From NCBI GenBank assembly GCA_016235815.1, contig JACRIM010000054.1, positions 22,560-86,559 on the forward strand: DNA of 64,000 bases, given 5' to 3'. The DNA comes from Planctomycetota bacterium (GTDB lineage: Bacteria > Planctomycetota > Phycisphaerae > UBA1845 > UTPLA1). Position numbers and translations under genes: made by a program. This document shows, piece by piece, positions 16,343 to 26,804 of this stretch. The notes below the pieces were generated by a model, which was given only the letters and a program-made list of their open reading frames with translations, searched no databases and was not told the DNA's origin. The number at the start of each line of letters is the position of its first letter. Within the stretch, counting starts at the first letter, position 1.

Positions 16343-17224
16343 ATGGCAATTGTCGGACTAATTGGCGGGACGGGACTCGGGCAGGTGTTGCTTTCTGAAG
16401 TGAGGGGCGACGTCCATCATGTGGACACCCCCTTCGGCAAGCCCAGTGGACCGATCACGCGCGGAAACTGGGAAGGCGTCGAAATTGCATTCCTTCCGCG
16501 TCACGGCCCCGGACATGTTTTCTCGCCGACAGCCGTACCGTATCGGGCGAACATTTATGCCCTCAAGCACCTCGGCGTTACGCACATCATTGCCAGCGGC
16601 GCGACCGGCAGCCTGCGCGAGGAAATCCGCCCGCGCGACCTGGTGATTCCCGATCAGGTCATCGACAAGACGCATCGCCGTGCAGCGACGTATTTCGACG
16701 AACAAGGAGTCGCCGCGCACATCGAGTTGTCCGAACCGTTCTGTCCCAAGTTACGCAAGTCGTTGCTCGCCGCCTCCGGTGCGGTGAAATGCACGGTTCA
16801 CGACGGCGGCACCTATGTGTGCATGGAAGGGCCTGGTTTTAGCACGGTCGCCGAAAGCCGGATGCACCGCTCGTGGGGCGGCGACTTGATCGGAATGACC
16901 TGCATGCCCGAGGCCAAACTCGCCCGTGAGGCCGAACTCTGCTACGCCCTCGTCGCGTTGCCCACCGACTACGACTGTTGGCGGCCGCATGATCCGAACA
17001 TGGACAAGCGTGCCTTGCTCGCCGAAATTATTCACAACGTCGAAGATGCGACGGCCAACTGCATTCAACTTATTAAGGCCGCCCTTCGTTCAGTGGCCGG
17101 CAAGTCCCTGCCTGAATGCGAATGCCACACCGCGTTGGACATGGCCATCTGGACCAAGCGAGATGCCATCACGCCCGACGTAGCTCGGCGTTACGGCGTC
17201 ATTCTGGAGCGATACCTCAAGTGA
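16343..17224 (+). CDS. mtnP: S-methyl-5'-thioadenosine phosphorylase
   Basis: Cleaves MTA to adenine and methylthioribose-1-phosphate in methionine salvage. 293 aa. The PNP/MTAP family 2 signature begins VGLIGGTGLG. FLPRHGPGHVFSPTAVPYRANI, ATGSLREE and GGTYVCMEGPGFSTVAES form the phosphate and nucleoside site, and PTDYDCW is typical of the MTAP branch. ATG 16343 has GGGAG (16330-16334) 8 bases upstream; the longer frame from 16277 is rejected. The stop overlaps the pgpA start (GTGA). Confidence 0.9.
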   Translation: MAIVGLIGGTGLGQVLLSEVRGDVHHVDTPFGKPSGPITRGNWEGVEIAFLPRHGPGHVFSPTAVPYRANIYALKHLGVTHIIASGATGSLREEIRPRDLVIPDQVIDKTHRRAATYFDEQGVAAHIELSEPFCPKLRKSLLAASGAVKCTVHDGGTYVCMEGPGFSTVAESRMHRSWGGDLIGMTCMPEAKLAREAELCYALVALPTDYDCWRPHDPNMDKRALLAEIIHNVEDATANCIQLIKAALRSVAGKSLPECECHTALDMAIWTKRDAITPDVARRYGVILERYLK

Positions 17225-17724
17225 CGACCGCCCAGACACCGCCGCGCGATCGATTACTGCTTTTCGTCGGGTCCTTGTGTTACCTTGGATTCGTTCCGGT
17301 GGCGTCCGGCACCGTCGCAGTCGCAGTGGCCGGAATTCCACTTTACTTGTTGCTGGTCAAAGTCGCGCAGCTGGGGTGGCCCGCCTATATCGCCTTTACG
17401 TCGGCCTTCACGCTGTTTTCCATTTACATCGCCGGTCAGGCCGACCGGGTGCTCAACGAAAAAGACAGCAAAAAGAATGTCATTGATGAATTGCCGGGCT
17501 ATCTAATCGCGCTCGTAGGGCTGCCGGTGACATGGCAGATCATCGTCGCCGCGTTTTTCCTGGAACGGGCAATCGACATCGCAAAGGTTCCGCCCGCAAA
17601 CTGGATCGAGAAAAAGCTCCCCGGCGGCTGGGGGGTGGTGCTCGATGACGTTGTTGCGGGGCTTTATACGCTTGGAATCCTGCACGTCGCGGTTCGGTTT
17701 TTTCCGGCGCTGTTCGGGGCCTAG
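17221..17724 (+). CDS. pgpA: Phosphatidylglycerophosphatase A
   Basis: Dephosphorylates phosphatidylglycerol phosphate in phospholipid synthesis. 167 aa with the PgpA blocks GFVPVASGTVAVAVAG, VIDELPGYLIAL and WGVVLDDVVAGLYTLGI, which carry the acidic metal ligands. GTG 17221 overlaps the mtnP stop. The usual FFxFRxxDxxKPxP block is divergent (FFLERAIDIAKVPP), but the acidic residues are kept. Its TAG and the TAG of convergent dxs share the palindrome CTAG (17721-17724). Confidence 0.87.
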   Translation: MTTAQTPPRDRLLLFVGSLCYLGFVPVASGTVAVAVAGIPLYLLLVKVAQLGWPAYIAFTSAFTLFSIYIAGQADRVLNEKDSKKNVIDELPGYLIALVGLPVTWQIIVAAFFLERAIDIAKVPPANWIEKKLPGGWGVVLDDVVAGLYTLGILHVAVRFFPALFGA

Positions 17725-19721
17725 CCCGCGATCTTGGTTATGCCGGTACCCAACACCGCGCTGCCTGCGACAATGCCGGCCGCCCCATCCAACGCCTCAC
17801 GGACTGCGGAAGCGATCCCGGCTGCGTCGATCCCGCATTGGGCCAATTGGCTCGCCCGAGGCCCGTGTGGCACAAAGTCGTCGGCAGGCATGCCTCGCAG
17901 GATCACTTGCGTCGTCGGAAGGCCTAGCTCCTGCGCCACTTCCAATACGGCCGATCCGAATCCGCCCAAGACGGAATGATCTTCAACGGTAATCACCGGT
18001 GTGCCGCGCGACAGCGCCTCGGCAACCATCTCACGGTCGATCGGTTTGGCGAATCGAGCATTCACAACGCGAGTCTCAATGCCTTCCGCCGAAAGCGCGG
18101 CAGCGGCATCGAGTGCGGCACGGCACGGTGCGCCATACGCGAGAATCGTCGCGTCCGCCCCTTCACGCAAGAGCACCGAGCGGCCGAGTTCGAATGCCGG
18201 CGGTGCGATCTTTCCATAAAGCGAATCGGGGACGCTGTCGCGCGGATATCGAATCGCGCACGCAGTGTCGAGGGTTAACGCCAATCGAAGGGCGCACTCG
18301 ATCTCTTCGCCGTCGCCCGGCGCCATCAACACCATCCGCGGCAACGCCCGCAGGTATGCAATATCCATGAAACCGTGATGCACCGGTCCGTCTCCCCCGA
18401 CCATGCCCGCCCGGTCCAGCCCGAAGATCACGGGCAGGCCCTGCAACGTGACTTCCTGGAAGATCTGGTCAAACGCCCGCTGCAGGAAAGTCGAGTAAAT
18501 CGCCGCAACCGGCCTCATGCCCGCCTTGCACATGCCAGCGGCGATATCAACCGTCGCACTCTCCGCAATTCCGCCATCGAGGAACCGATCAGGGAATACC
18601 TGTTGAAACTTGTTTAGCCCGGTCCCATCCGGCATTGCGGCCGTCAGCGCGAACACGCGCTTGTCCTCCATCGCCACACGGATAAGAGCATCGGCAAACG
18701 CCGCGGTGTAACTTCGTCCGCCGCTCTGAATCTCAACGCGGCAGCCCTCTACCTTAAATGGCTTGGGGCTGTGGAATTTCGTCGGCTCGGCCGTTGCCCA
18801 TTCGGCGCCTTTACCCTTTTGCGTATGGACGTGCAGCAGGATCGGATGATCCGCGTCTTTCAGTGCTTCCATCAGCTCGATGAGGTGATGTACGTCGTGG
18901 CCATCACTCGGCCCGACATAGACAAAGCCGAGTTGTTCGAAGATTTGGTGCGGTGAAATCGTCGCCTTAAGCGCTTCCTTGACGTGATCCAGCGCGCCGA
19001 ACGCAGCCTTGCCGATCAACGGCACTTGCGGAAGGTATCGCTTCACACCGCGCTTCAGTTCTTCATAAACCGGACTGACTCGGAATTTCGCGAGGTACTC
19101 CGCCATGCCGCCCTGCGTCGGGGCGATGCCCATCGAGTTGTCATTGAGCACAATAAGCAATTGTCGCCGCAGCACGCCGGCCTGATTCAACCCCTCAAAT
19201 GCCACGCCGTTAAAAATGCTCGCATCGCCGACCACTGCCACCACGCGCCGCGTCTCATTCATCAGGCTCGCGCCGCGGGCCATGCCGACGGCCGTTGGAA
19301 TCGCCGTTCCGGCGTGCCCGACGTTGAAAAGGTCGTATTCGCTTTCGTCAATGTTTGGAAATCCGCTGATGCCGCCCGCTTTGCGCAACGTGTCGAACCG
19401 CTCATTGCGTCCGGTCAAAAGCTTGTGCACGTAGGCCTGGTGCCCGACATCCCAGAGCAGGCGGTCGTATTTGAAATCGAACACATAGTGCAATGCCATC
19501 GTCAACTCAACGACGCCGAGGTTGCTGGCGAGGTGCCCACCGTTCTTTCCCACAACATCAATAATTCGCGAGCGAATCTCCTCGGCCAAGAGCGGCAACT
19601 GGCCGTGGTCGAGCTTGCGCAGGTCGGCAGGGGACTTGATCGTCGGGAGCAACTTTGTCATTCGTATGGTTCCATTCGCGTTTCCGGGTTCGCTTCCGTG
19701 CGAGCCTTCGATCGTCATCAT
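17721..19721 (-). CDS. dxs: 1-deoxy-D-xylulose-5-phosphate synthase
   Basis: First MEP-pathway enzyme, thiamine-diphosphate dependent, forming DXP from pyruvate and glyceraldehyde-3-phosphate. 666 aa. The active-site His is in GHQAY. The TPP motif starts GDAS (165-168) instead of GDG and closes at NDN (193-195). The C-terminal transketolase domains include MPDGTGL and GLDRAGMVGGDGPVHHG. The start at 19721 overlaps the ispA stop (ATGA). A second ATG at 19661 (MTKLLPTIKSPADL) matches the usual family start, so the first 20 residues are uncertain. Confidence 0.95.
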   Translation of the reverse strand: MMTIEGSHGSEPGNANGTIRMTKLLPTIKSPADLRKLDHGQLPLLAEEIRSRIIDVVGKNGGHLASNLGVVELTMALHYVFDFKYDRLLWDVGHQAYVHKLLTGRNERFDTLRKAGGISGFPNIDESEYDLFNVGHAGTAIPTAVGMARGASLMNETRRVVAVVGDASIFNGVAFEGLNQAGVLRRQLLIVLNDNSMGIAPTQGGMAEYLAKFRVSPVYEELKRGVKRYLPQVPLIGKAAFGALDHVKEALKATISPHQIFEQLGFVYVGPSDGHDVHHLIELMEALKDADHPILLHVHTQKGKGAEWATAEPTKFHSPKPFKVEGCRVEIQSGGRSYTAAFADALIRVAMEDKRVFALTAAMPDGTGLNKFQQVFPDRFLDGGIAESATVDIAAGMCKAGMRPVAAIYSTFLQRAFDQIFQEVTLQGLPVIFGLDRAGMVGGDGPVHHGFMDIAYLRALPRMVLMAPGDGEEIECALRLALTLDTACAIRYPRDSVPDSLYGKIAPPAFELGRSVLLREGADATILAYGAPCRAALDAAAALSAEGIETRVVNARFAKPIDREMVAEALSRGTPVITVEDHSVLGGFGSAVLEVAQELGLPTTQVILRGMPADDFVPHGPRASQLAQCGIDAAGIASAVREALDGAAGIVAGSAVLGTGITKIAG

Positions 19722-20614
19722 GCCTCGCGTTCAATCACGAAGCACGCCAAATCTTCCAAAAGCCGCGCCTCTGGCCCCAAAGGCCGGATCGCATCTACCG
19801 CCGATCGTGCGGCCGCCTCCGCCAGCCGCCGACTCTCCTCAACACCTACGGCCCGCGGGTAAGTTTGTTTGCCTGCAGTCCCGTCTTTTTGCACGGCCTT
19901 TCCCATAATCGCGCCACTACCGAGCACGTCCAGTAGGTCGTCCGATGCCTGAAACGCCATACCGAGTCGATGGCCGTATTCACCAACAGCGGCCAGCACG
20001 TCCGGCTTGGCACGGGCCGCGATCGCACCCAGTCGACAACTGGCCTGAATCAGCCGTGCAGTCTTTGCGGCATGAATCTCAGCAACAAGCCCTGCACTTG
20101 GCGGCATCCGCTCTCCTTCGATATCCGCGACCTCGCCGCCAATCAAACCGGCCGACCCGGTCGCCGACGCCAATTCCTTGGACAACTCCCTCGACATTTC
20201 CGCGTCGGCGACATCGCAGGCGAGTATCTCGAACGCAAGCGTCAACAGAGCATCACCCGCAAGGATCGCCAAGGCTTCGCCAAACTGCTTATGGCTCGTC
20301 GGTCGCCCTCGGCGTAGGTCATCGTTGTCTATCGCCGGCAAATCATCGTGAATCAGGCTGAATGTATGCACGCATTCAACGGCCAAAGCCGCCGGTAGCG
20401 CCGTCTCGGGTTTTCCCTTGCATAACGCTGCACACCACAGCACCAGTGCCGGCCGTAATCGCTTACCTCCTGCCTCAAGGCTGTATCGCATGGCGGTGAG
20501 CAGGCTCGGCGGCGTCCCGGTGCAGCGTCTCAGCCGGGCGTCGAGCGCTGAATTGATAGCGTCTGCGTTCCGCCGTAGCTCCGCCTTGATTGCATCGTGG
20601 GAGGTGATTTGCAT
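19718..20614 (-). CDS. ispA: Polyprenyl (geranyl/farnesyl) diphosphate synthase
   Basis: Condenses IPP with allylic diphosphates to GPP/FPP. 298 aa. The first aspartate-rich motif is DDLPAIDNDD (90-99) with RRGRPT after it; the second is DDLLDVLG. The GGKRLRP region binds IPP. The FSLIH residues before the first motif suggest a short-chain product (FPP or GGPP). It is directly upstream of dxs, a common pairing. Confidence 0.93.
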   Translation of the reverse strand: MQITSHDAIKAELRRNADAINSALDARLRRCTGTPPSLLTAMRYSLEAGGKRLRPALVLWCAALCKGKPETALPAALAVECVHTFSLIHDDLPAIDNDDLRRGRPTSHKQFGEALAILAGDALLTLAFEILACDVADAEMSRELSKELASATGSAGLIGGEVADIEGERMPPSAGLVAEIHAAKTARLIQASCRLGAIAARAKPDVLAAVGEYGHRLGMAFQASDDLLDVLGSGAIMGKAVQKDGTAGKQTYPRAVGVEESRRLAEAAARSAVDAIRPLGPEARLLEDLACFVIEREA

Positions 20615-20781
20615 TCAGATTCGTCGGCTCGCAAGCAGATTACCACAGGTCGAAGTCGGCGCAAACCTCTGTCCTCGCACGAATTAGGCGAAACTAGTCT
20701 AATTGAAAATGGGTTCTGATTCGACCATGAAATGTCGATGGTTCGGAACTTTCAAAAACTGCGAAAAGTCGGGTCGCCCGG

Positions 20782-21021
20782 TCATTGTTCGCTCAATCCG
20801 CGTCCCTCCGATGCCTTTACCCCGCTGTCCCCGGATGCCTGCAACTGTTGGATCTTCATTTCGGCTTCGGAAAGGACCTTGCGGCATCGAGCAATAAGCC
20901 CCATCCCCTCCTCGAAGTAGGTTACCGAGTTCTCAAGCCCGATCGTCCCCTGCTCCATCGCGTCCACGATCTTCTCCAGCCGTGTGACCGCCTGCTCAAA
21001 ACTCAACTGCTCCTTGGCCAT
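20782..21021 (-). CDS. xseB: Exodeoxyribonuclease VII small subunit
   Basis: 79 aa, alpha-helical: LSFEQAVTRLEKIVDAMEQ, then LENSVTYFEEGM and a C-terminal coiled region KVLSEAEMKIQQL. This is the full XseB family pattern and length. ATG 21021 has GGAG nine bases upstream; longer readings (to 21153) have no family support. It is the first gene of a probable xseB-ispA-dxs unit; the large subunit xseA is not in the window. Confidence 0.9.
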   Translation of the reverse strand: MAKEQLSFEQAVTRLEKIVDAMEQGTIGLENSVTYFEEGMGLIARCRKVLSEAEMKIQQLQASGDSGVKASEGRGLSEQ

Positions 21022-21154
21022 AAACTGGATCTCCGCTTTCATGTAATCATAACAATGGGCGGGAGTTATGGCGAGCCGGCGGCTCGCTTGATGCCGCGGG
21101 CAGTAGTTCATACGATGGACGTTTGCGATCCACACCCTTCGGCGAGGCGACATA

Positions 21155-22543
21155 ATGCGGATTCATGACAGCGTACTGGAGTTGGTCGGGAATACCCCCT
21201 TGGTGCGGCTTCGTCGCGTGGCTGCGGGCATCAAATGCACCGTCGCCGCGAAAGTCGAGTACTTCAACCCCGGCGGTTCAGTAAAGGACCGCCCTGCCGT
21301 CCGAATGATCGAAATGGCCGAGAAGGCCGGCAAGCTGAAACCCGGTGGCACCATTATTGAGCCGACCAGCGGGAACACCGGTGCTGCGCTGGCGATGGCC
21401 GCCGCGATCAAGGGCTACCGCTGCATCCTCGTCATGCCCGACAAGATGGCACCAGAAAAGTTCGCCCTGCTGCGAGCGTACGGCGCGGAAACCGTCACCG
21501 TACCAACAGTGGGAGCCAACAACCCCGAGAGTTATTACAACGTCGCCAATCGACTGACCGCCGAGATTCCCGGTGCATTTCAACCGAATCAATTCGAAAA
21601 CCCCGAAAACCCGCACGCACATTACCTGACGACCGGCCCCGAAATCTGGGAACAGACCGACGGCAAGATCGACTACTTCGTTGCCGGCATGGGCACGGGC
21701 GGCACGATCAGCGGCACGGCCAAGTACCTCAAAGAGAAAAATCCCAACATCAAGATCATCGGGGCCGACCCAGAGGGTTCCATTTACACGCAGGGGAATA
21801 TGCCCAAGGGGTATCTTGTCGAGGGCATCGGCGAAGACTTCATGCCCAACACGGTGGACCTCAAGTGTGTCGATCAGGTCATCGCCGTTTCCGACAAGGA
21901 CAGTTTCATGATGGCGCGTCGGCTCTCGCGCGAAGAGGGCCTCCTCGTCGGCGGTTCATGCGGCACGGCGGTCTGCGCCGCTCTGCGCGTCGCATCGACA
22001 TTGCCCGCGGACAAACTGGTCGTTGTCCTCCTTCCGGATAGCGGCCGTGGCTATCTCAGCAAGATTTACAACGATGAGTGGATGCAGGCGAAGGGCCTGA
22101 TCCCGCTTCCGGGCCATGGCATGACCGTCGGCGATGTAGTGAGCGCCAAGGGCGACATCTCCCACATTATCACCGTCAGCCGTAAAGACACGGTTCACAA
22201 AGCCGTGGGGTTAATGCGAAAAAACGGCATTTCACAGTTACCGGTGGTTGGCGACGATGGAGATGTGATTGGGTCCATCCAGGAGATCACCGCACTTCAA
22301 CTCGTGTTCGATCATATCAATATTGCGACCAAGTTGGTCGGAGAAGCAATGGGATCACCATTCCCCAAGCTGGAGAAAAACGTTGAGGTCGAGAAGGGCA
22401 TCAAAGCCCTGTCGCTCGGCGCATCGGCGGTCATCGTTTGTGACGACAACAAACCGATCGGCCTGCTGACAAAGACGGATTTCATCACGTATTTGTCCGG
22501 CGGCCCCGAAGGCGTCGCAGCGGTCAAAGGGGCACAAGGTTAG
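21155..22543 (+). CDS. Cystathionine beta-synthase with CBS-pair regulatory domain
   Basis: 462 aa. PLP fold-II domain (1-320) with the Schiff-base lysine K44 in NPGGSVKDR, the substrate loop TSGNTG, the phosphate loop GTGGTISG, and GGSCGTA. The C-terminal tandem CBS domains (about 330-455) contain [16 protein letters not shown] and [20 protein letters not shown]. This full-length architecture is typical of transsulphuration cystathionine beta-synthase, with AdoMet/nucleotide control possible. Cysteine synthase activity cannot be excluded. Confidence 0.9.
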   Translation: MRIHDSVLELVGNTPLVRLRRVAAGIKCTVAAKVEYFNPGGSVKDRPAVRMIEMAEKAGKLKPGGTIIEPTSGNTGAALAMAAAIKGYRCILVMPDKMAPEKFALLRAYGAETVTVPTVGANNPESYYNVANRLTAEIPGAFQPNQFENPENPHAHYLTTGPEIWEQTDGKIDYFVAGMGTGGTISGTAKYLKEKNPNIKIIGADPEGSIYTQGNMPKGYLVEGIGEDFMPNTVDLKCVDQVIAVSDKDSFMMARRLSREEGLLVGGSCGTAVCAALRVASTLPADKLVVVLLPDSGRGYLSKIYNDEWMQAKGLIPLPGHGMTVGDVVSAKGDISHIITVSRKDTVHKAVGLMRKNGISQLPVVGDDGDVIGSIQEITALQLVFDHINIATKLVGEAMGSPFPKLEKNVEVEKGIKALSLGASAVIVCDDNKPIGLLTKTDFITYLSGGPEGVAAVKGAQG

Positions 22544-22553
22544 CGAACGACGT

Positions 22554-23759
22554 ATGACTCGAACCGCCTGCATTGTTGAATACGTTCGTACGCCGATCGG
22601 TCGCTATCGCGGCGGACTTGCGCCCGTGCGGCCCGACGATCTCGGTGCGGTGGTCATTCGCGAACTCGTTTCCCGTACAAAGATCGACCCAGCGCTGATC
22701 GATGATTGCTATTGGGGCGCGGCCAATCAAGCCGGCGAAGACAACCGCAATGCAGCGCGCATGGCCGTGTTGCTCGCCGGATTGCCGGACAGCGTGCCGG
22801 GTACGGCCGTGAATCGCTTATGCGCCTCGGGGTTGGAGGCCGTGGCGATTGCCGCACGCATGATCGAGGCAAATCACGGCGATGTGTTTATTGCCGGTGG
22901 GGCAGAGTCGATGAGCAGAGCGCCCCTGGTGCTTCCAAAGCCCGGCGAACCGTGGGTGCGCGGAAATCAGACCATGTACGACTCGACGCTCGGATGGCGC
23001 ATGACGAACCCAAAGCTCGCCGCGAAATATCACCCGTTTAGCATGGGCGAGACTGCGGAAAACGTCGCGACCAAACACAACATCTCGCGCGAGGCACAGG
23101 ATCGCTTCGCGTGTGAAAGCCAGCGACGCTGTGGCGAGGCGGCAAAGCGGGGCACATTTTCGGAAGAGATCATTCCGGTCGACGTGGAGGGCGAACGTGG
23201 CAAAAAGACGACCATCACCGCCGATGAGCACCCACGACCCGAAACGACGATGGACGATCTTGCCAGGCTGAAGCCGGCCTTTCGTGAAGGCGGCACCGTA
23301 ACCGCCGGAAACAGCAGCGGTCTGAATGACGGGGCGGCAGCGCTGCTTGTCGTCGAAGCGCAAACCGCGAAGAACCTGGGATTGACACCAATCGCGATGG
23401 TACGAGCCTCGGCATCGGCGGGTGTTGATCCAAGTTGCATGGGTCTCGGTCCGATTCCGGCGACGCGCAAGGCGCTGGCCCGTGCCGGGTGGAACGTCGG
23501 CGATCTCAATCTGGTGGAATTAAACGAGGCGTTCGCAGCGCAGGCCCTGCCGTGCATGAGCGAACTTGGTCTTGATCCAGCCCTTGTAAACGTCAACGGC
23601 GGCGCGATCGCGCTGGGGCATCCGCTTGGCTGCACCGGTGCACGTCTGGCAGGAACGCTTGTACGAGAAATGCGACGACGCAGCGCGCGGCGCGGATTGG
23701 CAGCATTATGTGTCGGCGTGGGACAGGGATTGGCGGTTCTCTTCGAGCGTGCCGAATGA
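22554..23759 (+). CDS. Acetyl-CoA acyltransferase (thiolase)
   Basis: 401 aa, degradative thiolase. Nucleophile C90 ([11 protein letters not shown]), H356 in [16 protein letters not shown], and catalytic base C386 in LCVGVGQG, where the usual GGG is GVG. It may act in beta-oxidation or as a beta-ketoadipyl-CoA thiolase (PcaF-like). It starts 10 bases after the cystathionine synthase gene and its stop overlaps the next start (ATGA). Confidence 0.91.
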   Translation: MTRTACIVEYVRTPIGRYRGGLAPVRPDDLGAVVIRELVSRTKIDPALIDDCYWGAANQAGEDNRNAARMAVLLAGLPDSVPGTAVNRLCASGLEAVAIAARMIEANHGDVFIAGGAESMSRAPLVLPKPGEPWVRGNQTMYDSTLGWRMTNPKLAAKYHPFSMGETAENVATKHNISREAQDRFACESQRRCGEAAKRGTFSEEIIPVDVEGERGKKTTITADEHPRPETTMDDLARLKPAFREGGTVTAGNSSGLNDGAAALLVVEAQTAKNLGLTPIAMVRASASAGVDPSCMGLGPIPATRKALARAGWNVGDLNLVELNEAFAAQALPCMSELGLDPALVNVNGGAIALGHPLGCTGARLAGTLVREMRRRSARRGLAALCVGVGQGLAVLFERAE

Positions 23760-24661
23760 TTCGTTTTGGGTTCCTGTTGTTGGCCCTGCTGATTTCGTCG
23801 GGATGCATTGCCCGCACCCTGCGGCCGACGGTGAACGCCGCCTCGCTCCCGAATCCGCAGAAGATGGATTATTGCGACTGGGGCGCGGTGCTCGGTCAGG
23901 CCGTGGTCGGCGATCGCGTGGATTACGATCGACTACGCGAGGATCCCCGACCGCTTGAGCGGTTCCTGGCTCGCGTGGCCGTTGTGGGGCCGAATTCCAC
24001 GCCGTCAGAGTTTCCCACCAAGTCTCATTGTCTTGCTTATACCATCAATTGTCATAACGCAACCGTACTCCGTAGTGTGCTCGCACTGTCCGGCCGCGAC
24101 GGCATTCCCGCAACACTGCCCGGTCACTTTGACACCATGTACGCCTTTCAAATCGATGGCCGCACCGAGACCCCGCAATCGCTTCGCAACCGCGCGATGG
24201 TGCTTGGCGATGGAGATTGGCGCGTCGCCCTCGTATTGACCGAAGCCAGGCTGATCGGTCCACCCCTGAATCGCCGGGTTTTCTTGCCCGAGTTGCTGGA
24301 TGGGCAATTGACGCAGGCGGCAGACGTGGCGCTTGCCAGCCCCGGTGTTGTTGCGCTGTCCCACGGCGAACACAAACAATTGCAGCTATGTCGCGCGCTC
24401 TTTGATCTGAAGGAAAAACTCGTCGCCGACTATCGCGCGAAGACGCATTCGACCGATGCGTCCGTACTTGCAGCGCTGCTGGACCGCTCCGATCGGGCAC
24501 GCCGCGAACAGTTGAACGCAGCCGTCGGATACGACATTGCGATGATGCCGGACCTCGGGGCTGTGAACGCAGTCACGCCGCCAATGACGGCGGACCAACA
24601 AAGCGTGTTTTCACGGATTGGCTCATTCTCAATCATCAAGCCCGCCAGGCAGCCGGAATGA
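23756..24661 (+). CDS. DUF547 lipoprotein
   Basis: 301 aa. ATG 23756 overlaps the thiolase stop. The N-terminal hydrophobic segment ends LLISSGC, a plausible though weak lipobox. The DUF547 core includes [18 protein letters not shown] and [16 protein letters not shown]547 is thought to have a papain-like fold, and the Cys and His here are candidates for its active pair; activity is unproven. Confidence 0.78.
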   Translation: MIRFGFLLLALLISSGCIARTLRPTVNAASLPNPQKMDYCDWGAVLGQAVVGDRVDYDRLREDPRPLERFLARVAVVGPNSTPSEFPTKSHCLAYTINCHNATVLRSVLALSGRDGIPATLPGHFDTMYAFQIDGRTETPQSLRNRAMVLGDGDWRVALVLTEARLIGPPLNRRVFLPELLDGQLTQAADVALASPGVVALSHGEHKQLQLCRALFDLKEKLVADYRAKTHSTDASVLAALLDRSDRARREQLNAAVGYDIAMMPDLGAVNAVTPPMTADQQSVFSRIGSFSIIKPARQPE

Positions 24662-24672
24662 GGACCGAGGAG

Positions 24673-24694
24673 TTCGAAGGGTGCGGCCTTCGAA
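24673..24694. terminator. Hairpin between convergent genes
   Basis: TTCGAAGG (24673-24680) and CCTTCGAA (24687-24694) form an 8-bp perfect stem with a 6-base loop, 12 bases after the DUF547 stop and 50 bases past the flp stop on the other strand. No strong U-tract on either side, so it is only a candidate bidirectional terminator. Confidence 0.4.
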
Positions 24695-24744
24695 TCTCCC
24701 CGGCGGGCGGACAAGAGACGTGAGAAGGGAGTGGAGAGGGGTGG

Positions 24745-24918
24745 TTACGGCAACTGTGCCGTGACGTTGGCAAACGTGCTGGAGACCTTTTCGCCCAGTG
24801 CGGTGATCGCGCCGAGGGCGATGACAATTATCAGAGCGAGCATCACGGCGTACTCAGTGGCCGTGGCGCCTTCTTCCTCGCGAACAAACGACCGCAGATA
24901 GTTCACAAACGACTTCAT
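24745..24918 (-). CDS. flp: Flp/Fap-type pilin
   Basis: 57 aa. Short charged leader ending EEEG at residue 17, then ATATEYAVMLALIIVIALGA: a type IVb prepilin cleavage site with Glu at +5 and a hydrophobic helix. ATG 24918 has GGAGG with 7-base spacing. No tad/cpa secretion genes or prepilin peptidase are nearby, so this is a solitary pilin whose assembly machinery must be elsewhere. Confidence 0.9.
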   Translation of the reverse strand: MKSFVNYLRSFVREEEGATATEYAVMLALIIVIALGAITALGEKVSSTFANVTAQLP

Positions 24919-25354
24919 GTTCCAACCTCCGATGACGGGCCGTATCCGGGCCCTTTGGTTTGACGTCGACGCCTCCAGGGTGGGCATCGGCTCGCGGCGA
25001 CATGCATCGGCCGCGTTCACGTGGACAAACGAGGGATGAGCGGAGGAATTGCAAACGCCATCGGAGTGTGTGGCAGTTATCCGCGATGCCGCTAATCATG
25101 CGGGCGAATCGCGACAAATCGGATCATAAAGTCCGCAAACCGCCTGCGAGTGTCCGCTGCAAAACAGGCGGACCCAGGTTAACGGGCGTGTCCTAAGTAG
25201 AAGGCCATGAGATCGGCCCAAGGCTCCTTGAACAACGCATCGGTCATTCCAAATTGAGTAAACGATTTGTCCTTGATAGCAGGGCTGGTAAAACGTTACC
25301 ATTGCGCGTTCGGGAATAGATCCACCACACAAGTTCGACGGAGTGGACTGAGCA
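24919..25354. other. 436-bp intergenic region between divergent flp and ATP-grasp genes
   Basis: It contains the divergent 5' regions of flp (minus) and the ATP-grasp gene (plus). No ORF of any strand has a recognisable family match. I saw no convincing sigma-70 pair, riboswitch or repeat. Confidence 0.5.
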
Positions 25355-26791
25355 ATGGCTGCCGCAAGCGGATTTCAATTGGCCGTTCCGTATAATGAAT
25401 CCGTTACGGCGGAAGGCTCGCCTCGCACGCATTATTCACTTCTAAACTCGCGACTTGCCGAACTCGGCCCGGAGGAAATCTCCAAGAGGCAGCAAGCAGC
25501 CGACGCGTCCTTTCTTCAGCAGGGAATCACGTTCACGGTCTACGGCGCAGAGGAGGGGACGGAAAAGATCTTTCCGTATGACGTCCTGCCTCGTTTGGTG
25601 ACGGCGTCGGAGTGGGACACGCTCGAGCGCGGGTTGGCCCAGCGGATTACGGCGCTGAATCTCTTCCTCGGAGACTTGTATCACGACGCAAAGATCCTCT
25701 CGGATGGGGTCATACCGGCAGACCTCATCTACAGTTGCAAGCACTACCGTCGCGAAATGCGCGGCGTAAATGTTTCCAACGGTGCCTATCTCACCGTCGT
25801 GGGCTCCGATCTGATTCGGATGCCGGATGGGAAATTCGCCGTTTTGGAGGACAACCTGCGCGTGCCCAGCGGCGTGTCCTACATGCTGGCCAATCGGCAG
25901 GTGGCCAAACGGACCTTCCCGATGATCTTTCGCGATTACGGCGTTCGGTCGATTGACCATTACAGCCAGGATTTGCTTGCGTGCCTTCGCGAGATTGCTT
26001 CCGTTCCCCCGGCCGATGCAAACGTCGTGCTGATTACGCCCGGCGTTTACAACTCGGCATACTTCGAGCACGCCTTCCTTGCCCGGCAAATGGGGATTCA
26101 GCTTACCGAAGGCCGCGATCTCGTGGTGCACGACAATTTCGTCTACCAGCGGACAACCGCGGGGCTGCGACGCGTGGATGTCATTTATCGCCGAATCGAC
26201 GACGACTTCATTGATCCCGTGGCATATCGGCCGGATTCGATGCTCGGCGTCCCCGGCATCATGAACGCCTATCGCGCCGGTAACGTGGTCATGGCGAATG
26301 CCCTGGGCACCGGCGTCGCGGATGACAAAGCCGTGTATGCCTATGTGCCCGAGATCATCAAGTATTACCTCCAGCAGGATCCAATCATCGAAAACGTGCC
26401 GACGTATGTGCTGGAGCGGCCAAAAGAGCGTGAACACGTGCTGCAGAATCTGGACAAGCTCGTGGTAAAGGCGGTGGGGGAGTCGGGCGGCTACGGAATG
26501 CTCATCGGCCCGCATTCCACCAAAGCGCAACAAGACGAATTCCGCGAGAAGATTCTGGAGAACCCGCGGAATTACATCGCCCAACCGACGATCTCGCTGT
26601 CGGTTGGTCCGTGCTTTCTGGATGGCGGCGTGGATTCGCGGCATCTCGATCTTCGTGTGTACGTGCTAAACGGAAAAAAGGTGCGTATCACGCCGGGCGG
26701 ATTGACACGCGTGGCGCTTAAGAAAGGCTCGCTCGTAGTAAATTCGTCGCAGGGCGGCGGCAGCAAGGATACCTGGGTACTTCACCGATAG
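25355..26791 (+). CDS. Circularly permuted ATP-grasp protein (DUF404/DUF407)
   Basis: 478 aa. Signature segments: [51 protein letters not shown], the [11 protein letters not shown] nucleotide loop and [10 protein letters not shown]. This is the circularly permuted ATP-grasp type 2 family, predicted to ligate amines to carboxyls (peptide-like products). It is followed directly by an alpha-E protein and a transglutaminase-like protein, the conserved companions of this family. The product is unknown. Confidence 0.9.
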   Translation: MAAASGFQLAVPYNESVTAEGSPRTHYSLLNSRLAELGPEEISKRQQAADASFLQQGITFTVYGAEEGTEKIFPYDVLPRLVTASEWDTLERGLAQRITALNLFLGDLYHDAKILSDGVIPADLIYSCKHYRREMRGVNVSNGAYLTVVGSDLIRMPDGKFAVLEDNLRVPSGVSYMLANRQVAKRTFPMIFRDYGVRSIDHYSQDLLACLREIASVPPADANVVLITPGVYNSAYFEHAFLARQMGIQLTEGRDLVVHDNFVYQRTTAGLRRVDVIYRRIDDDFIDPVAYRPDSMLGVPGIMNAYRAGNVVMANALGTGVADDKAVYAYVPEIIKYYLQQDPIIENVPTYVLERPKEREHVLQNLDKLVVKAVGESGGYGMLIGPHSTKAQQDEFREKILENPRNYIAQPTISLSVGPCFLDGGVDSRHLDLRVYVLNGKKVRITPGGLTRVALKKGSLVVNSSQGGGSKDTWVLHR

Positions 26792-26804
26792 GACGTATGG
26801 ACGC

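Noticed and set aside
25442..26644. 400-codon frame antisense to the ATP-grasp gene
   Set aside because: No family match; the opposite strand has an intact, recognisable protein.
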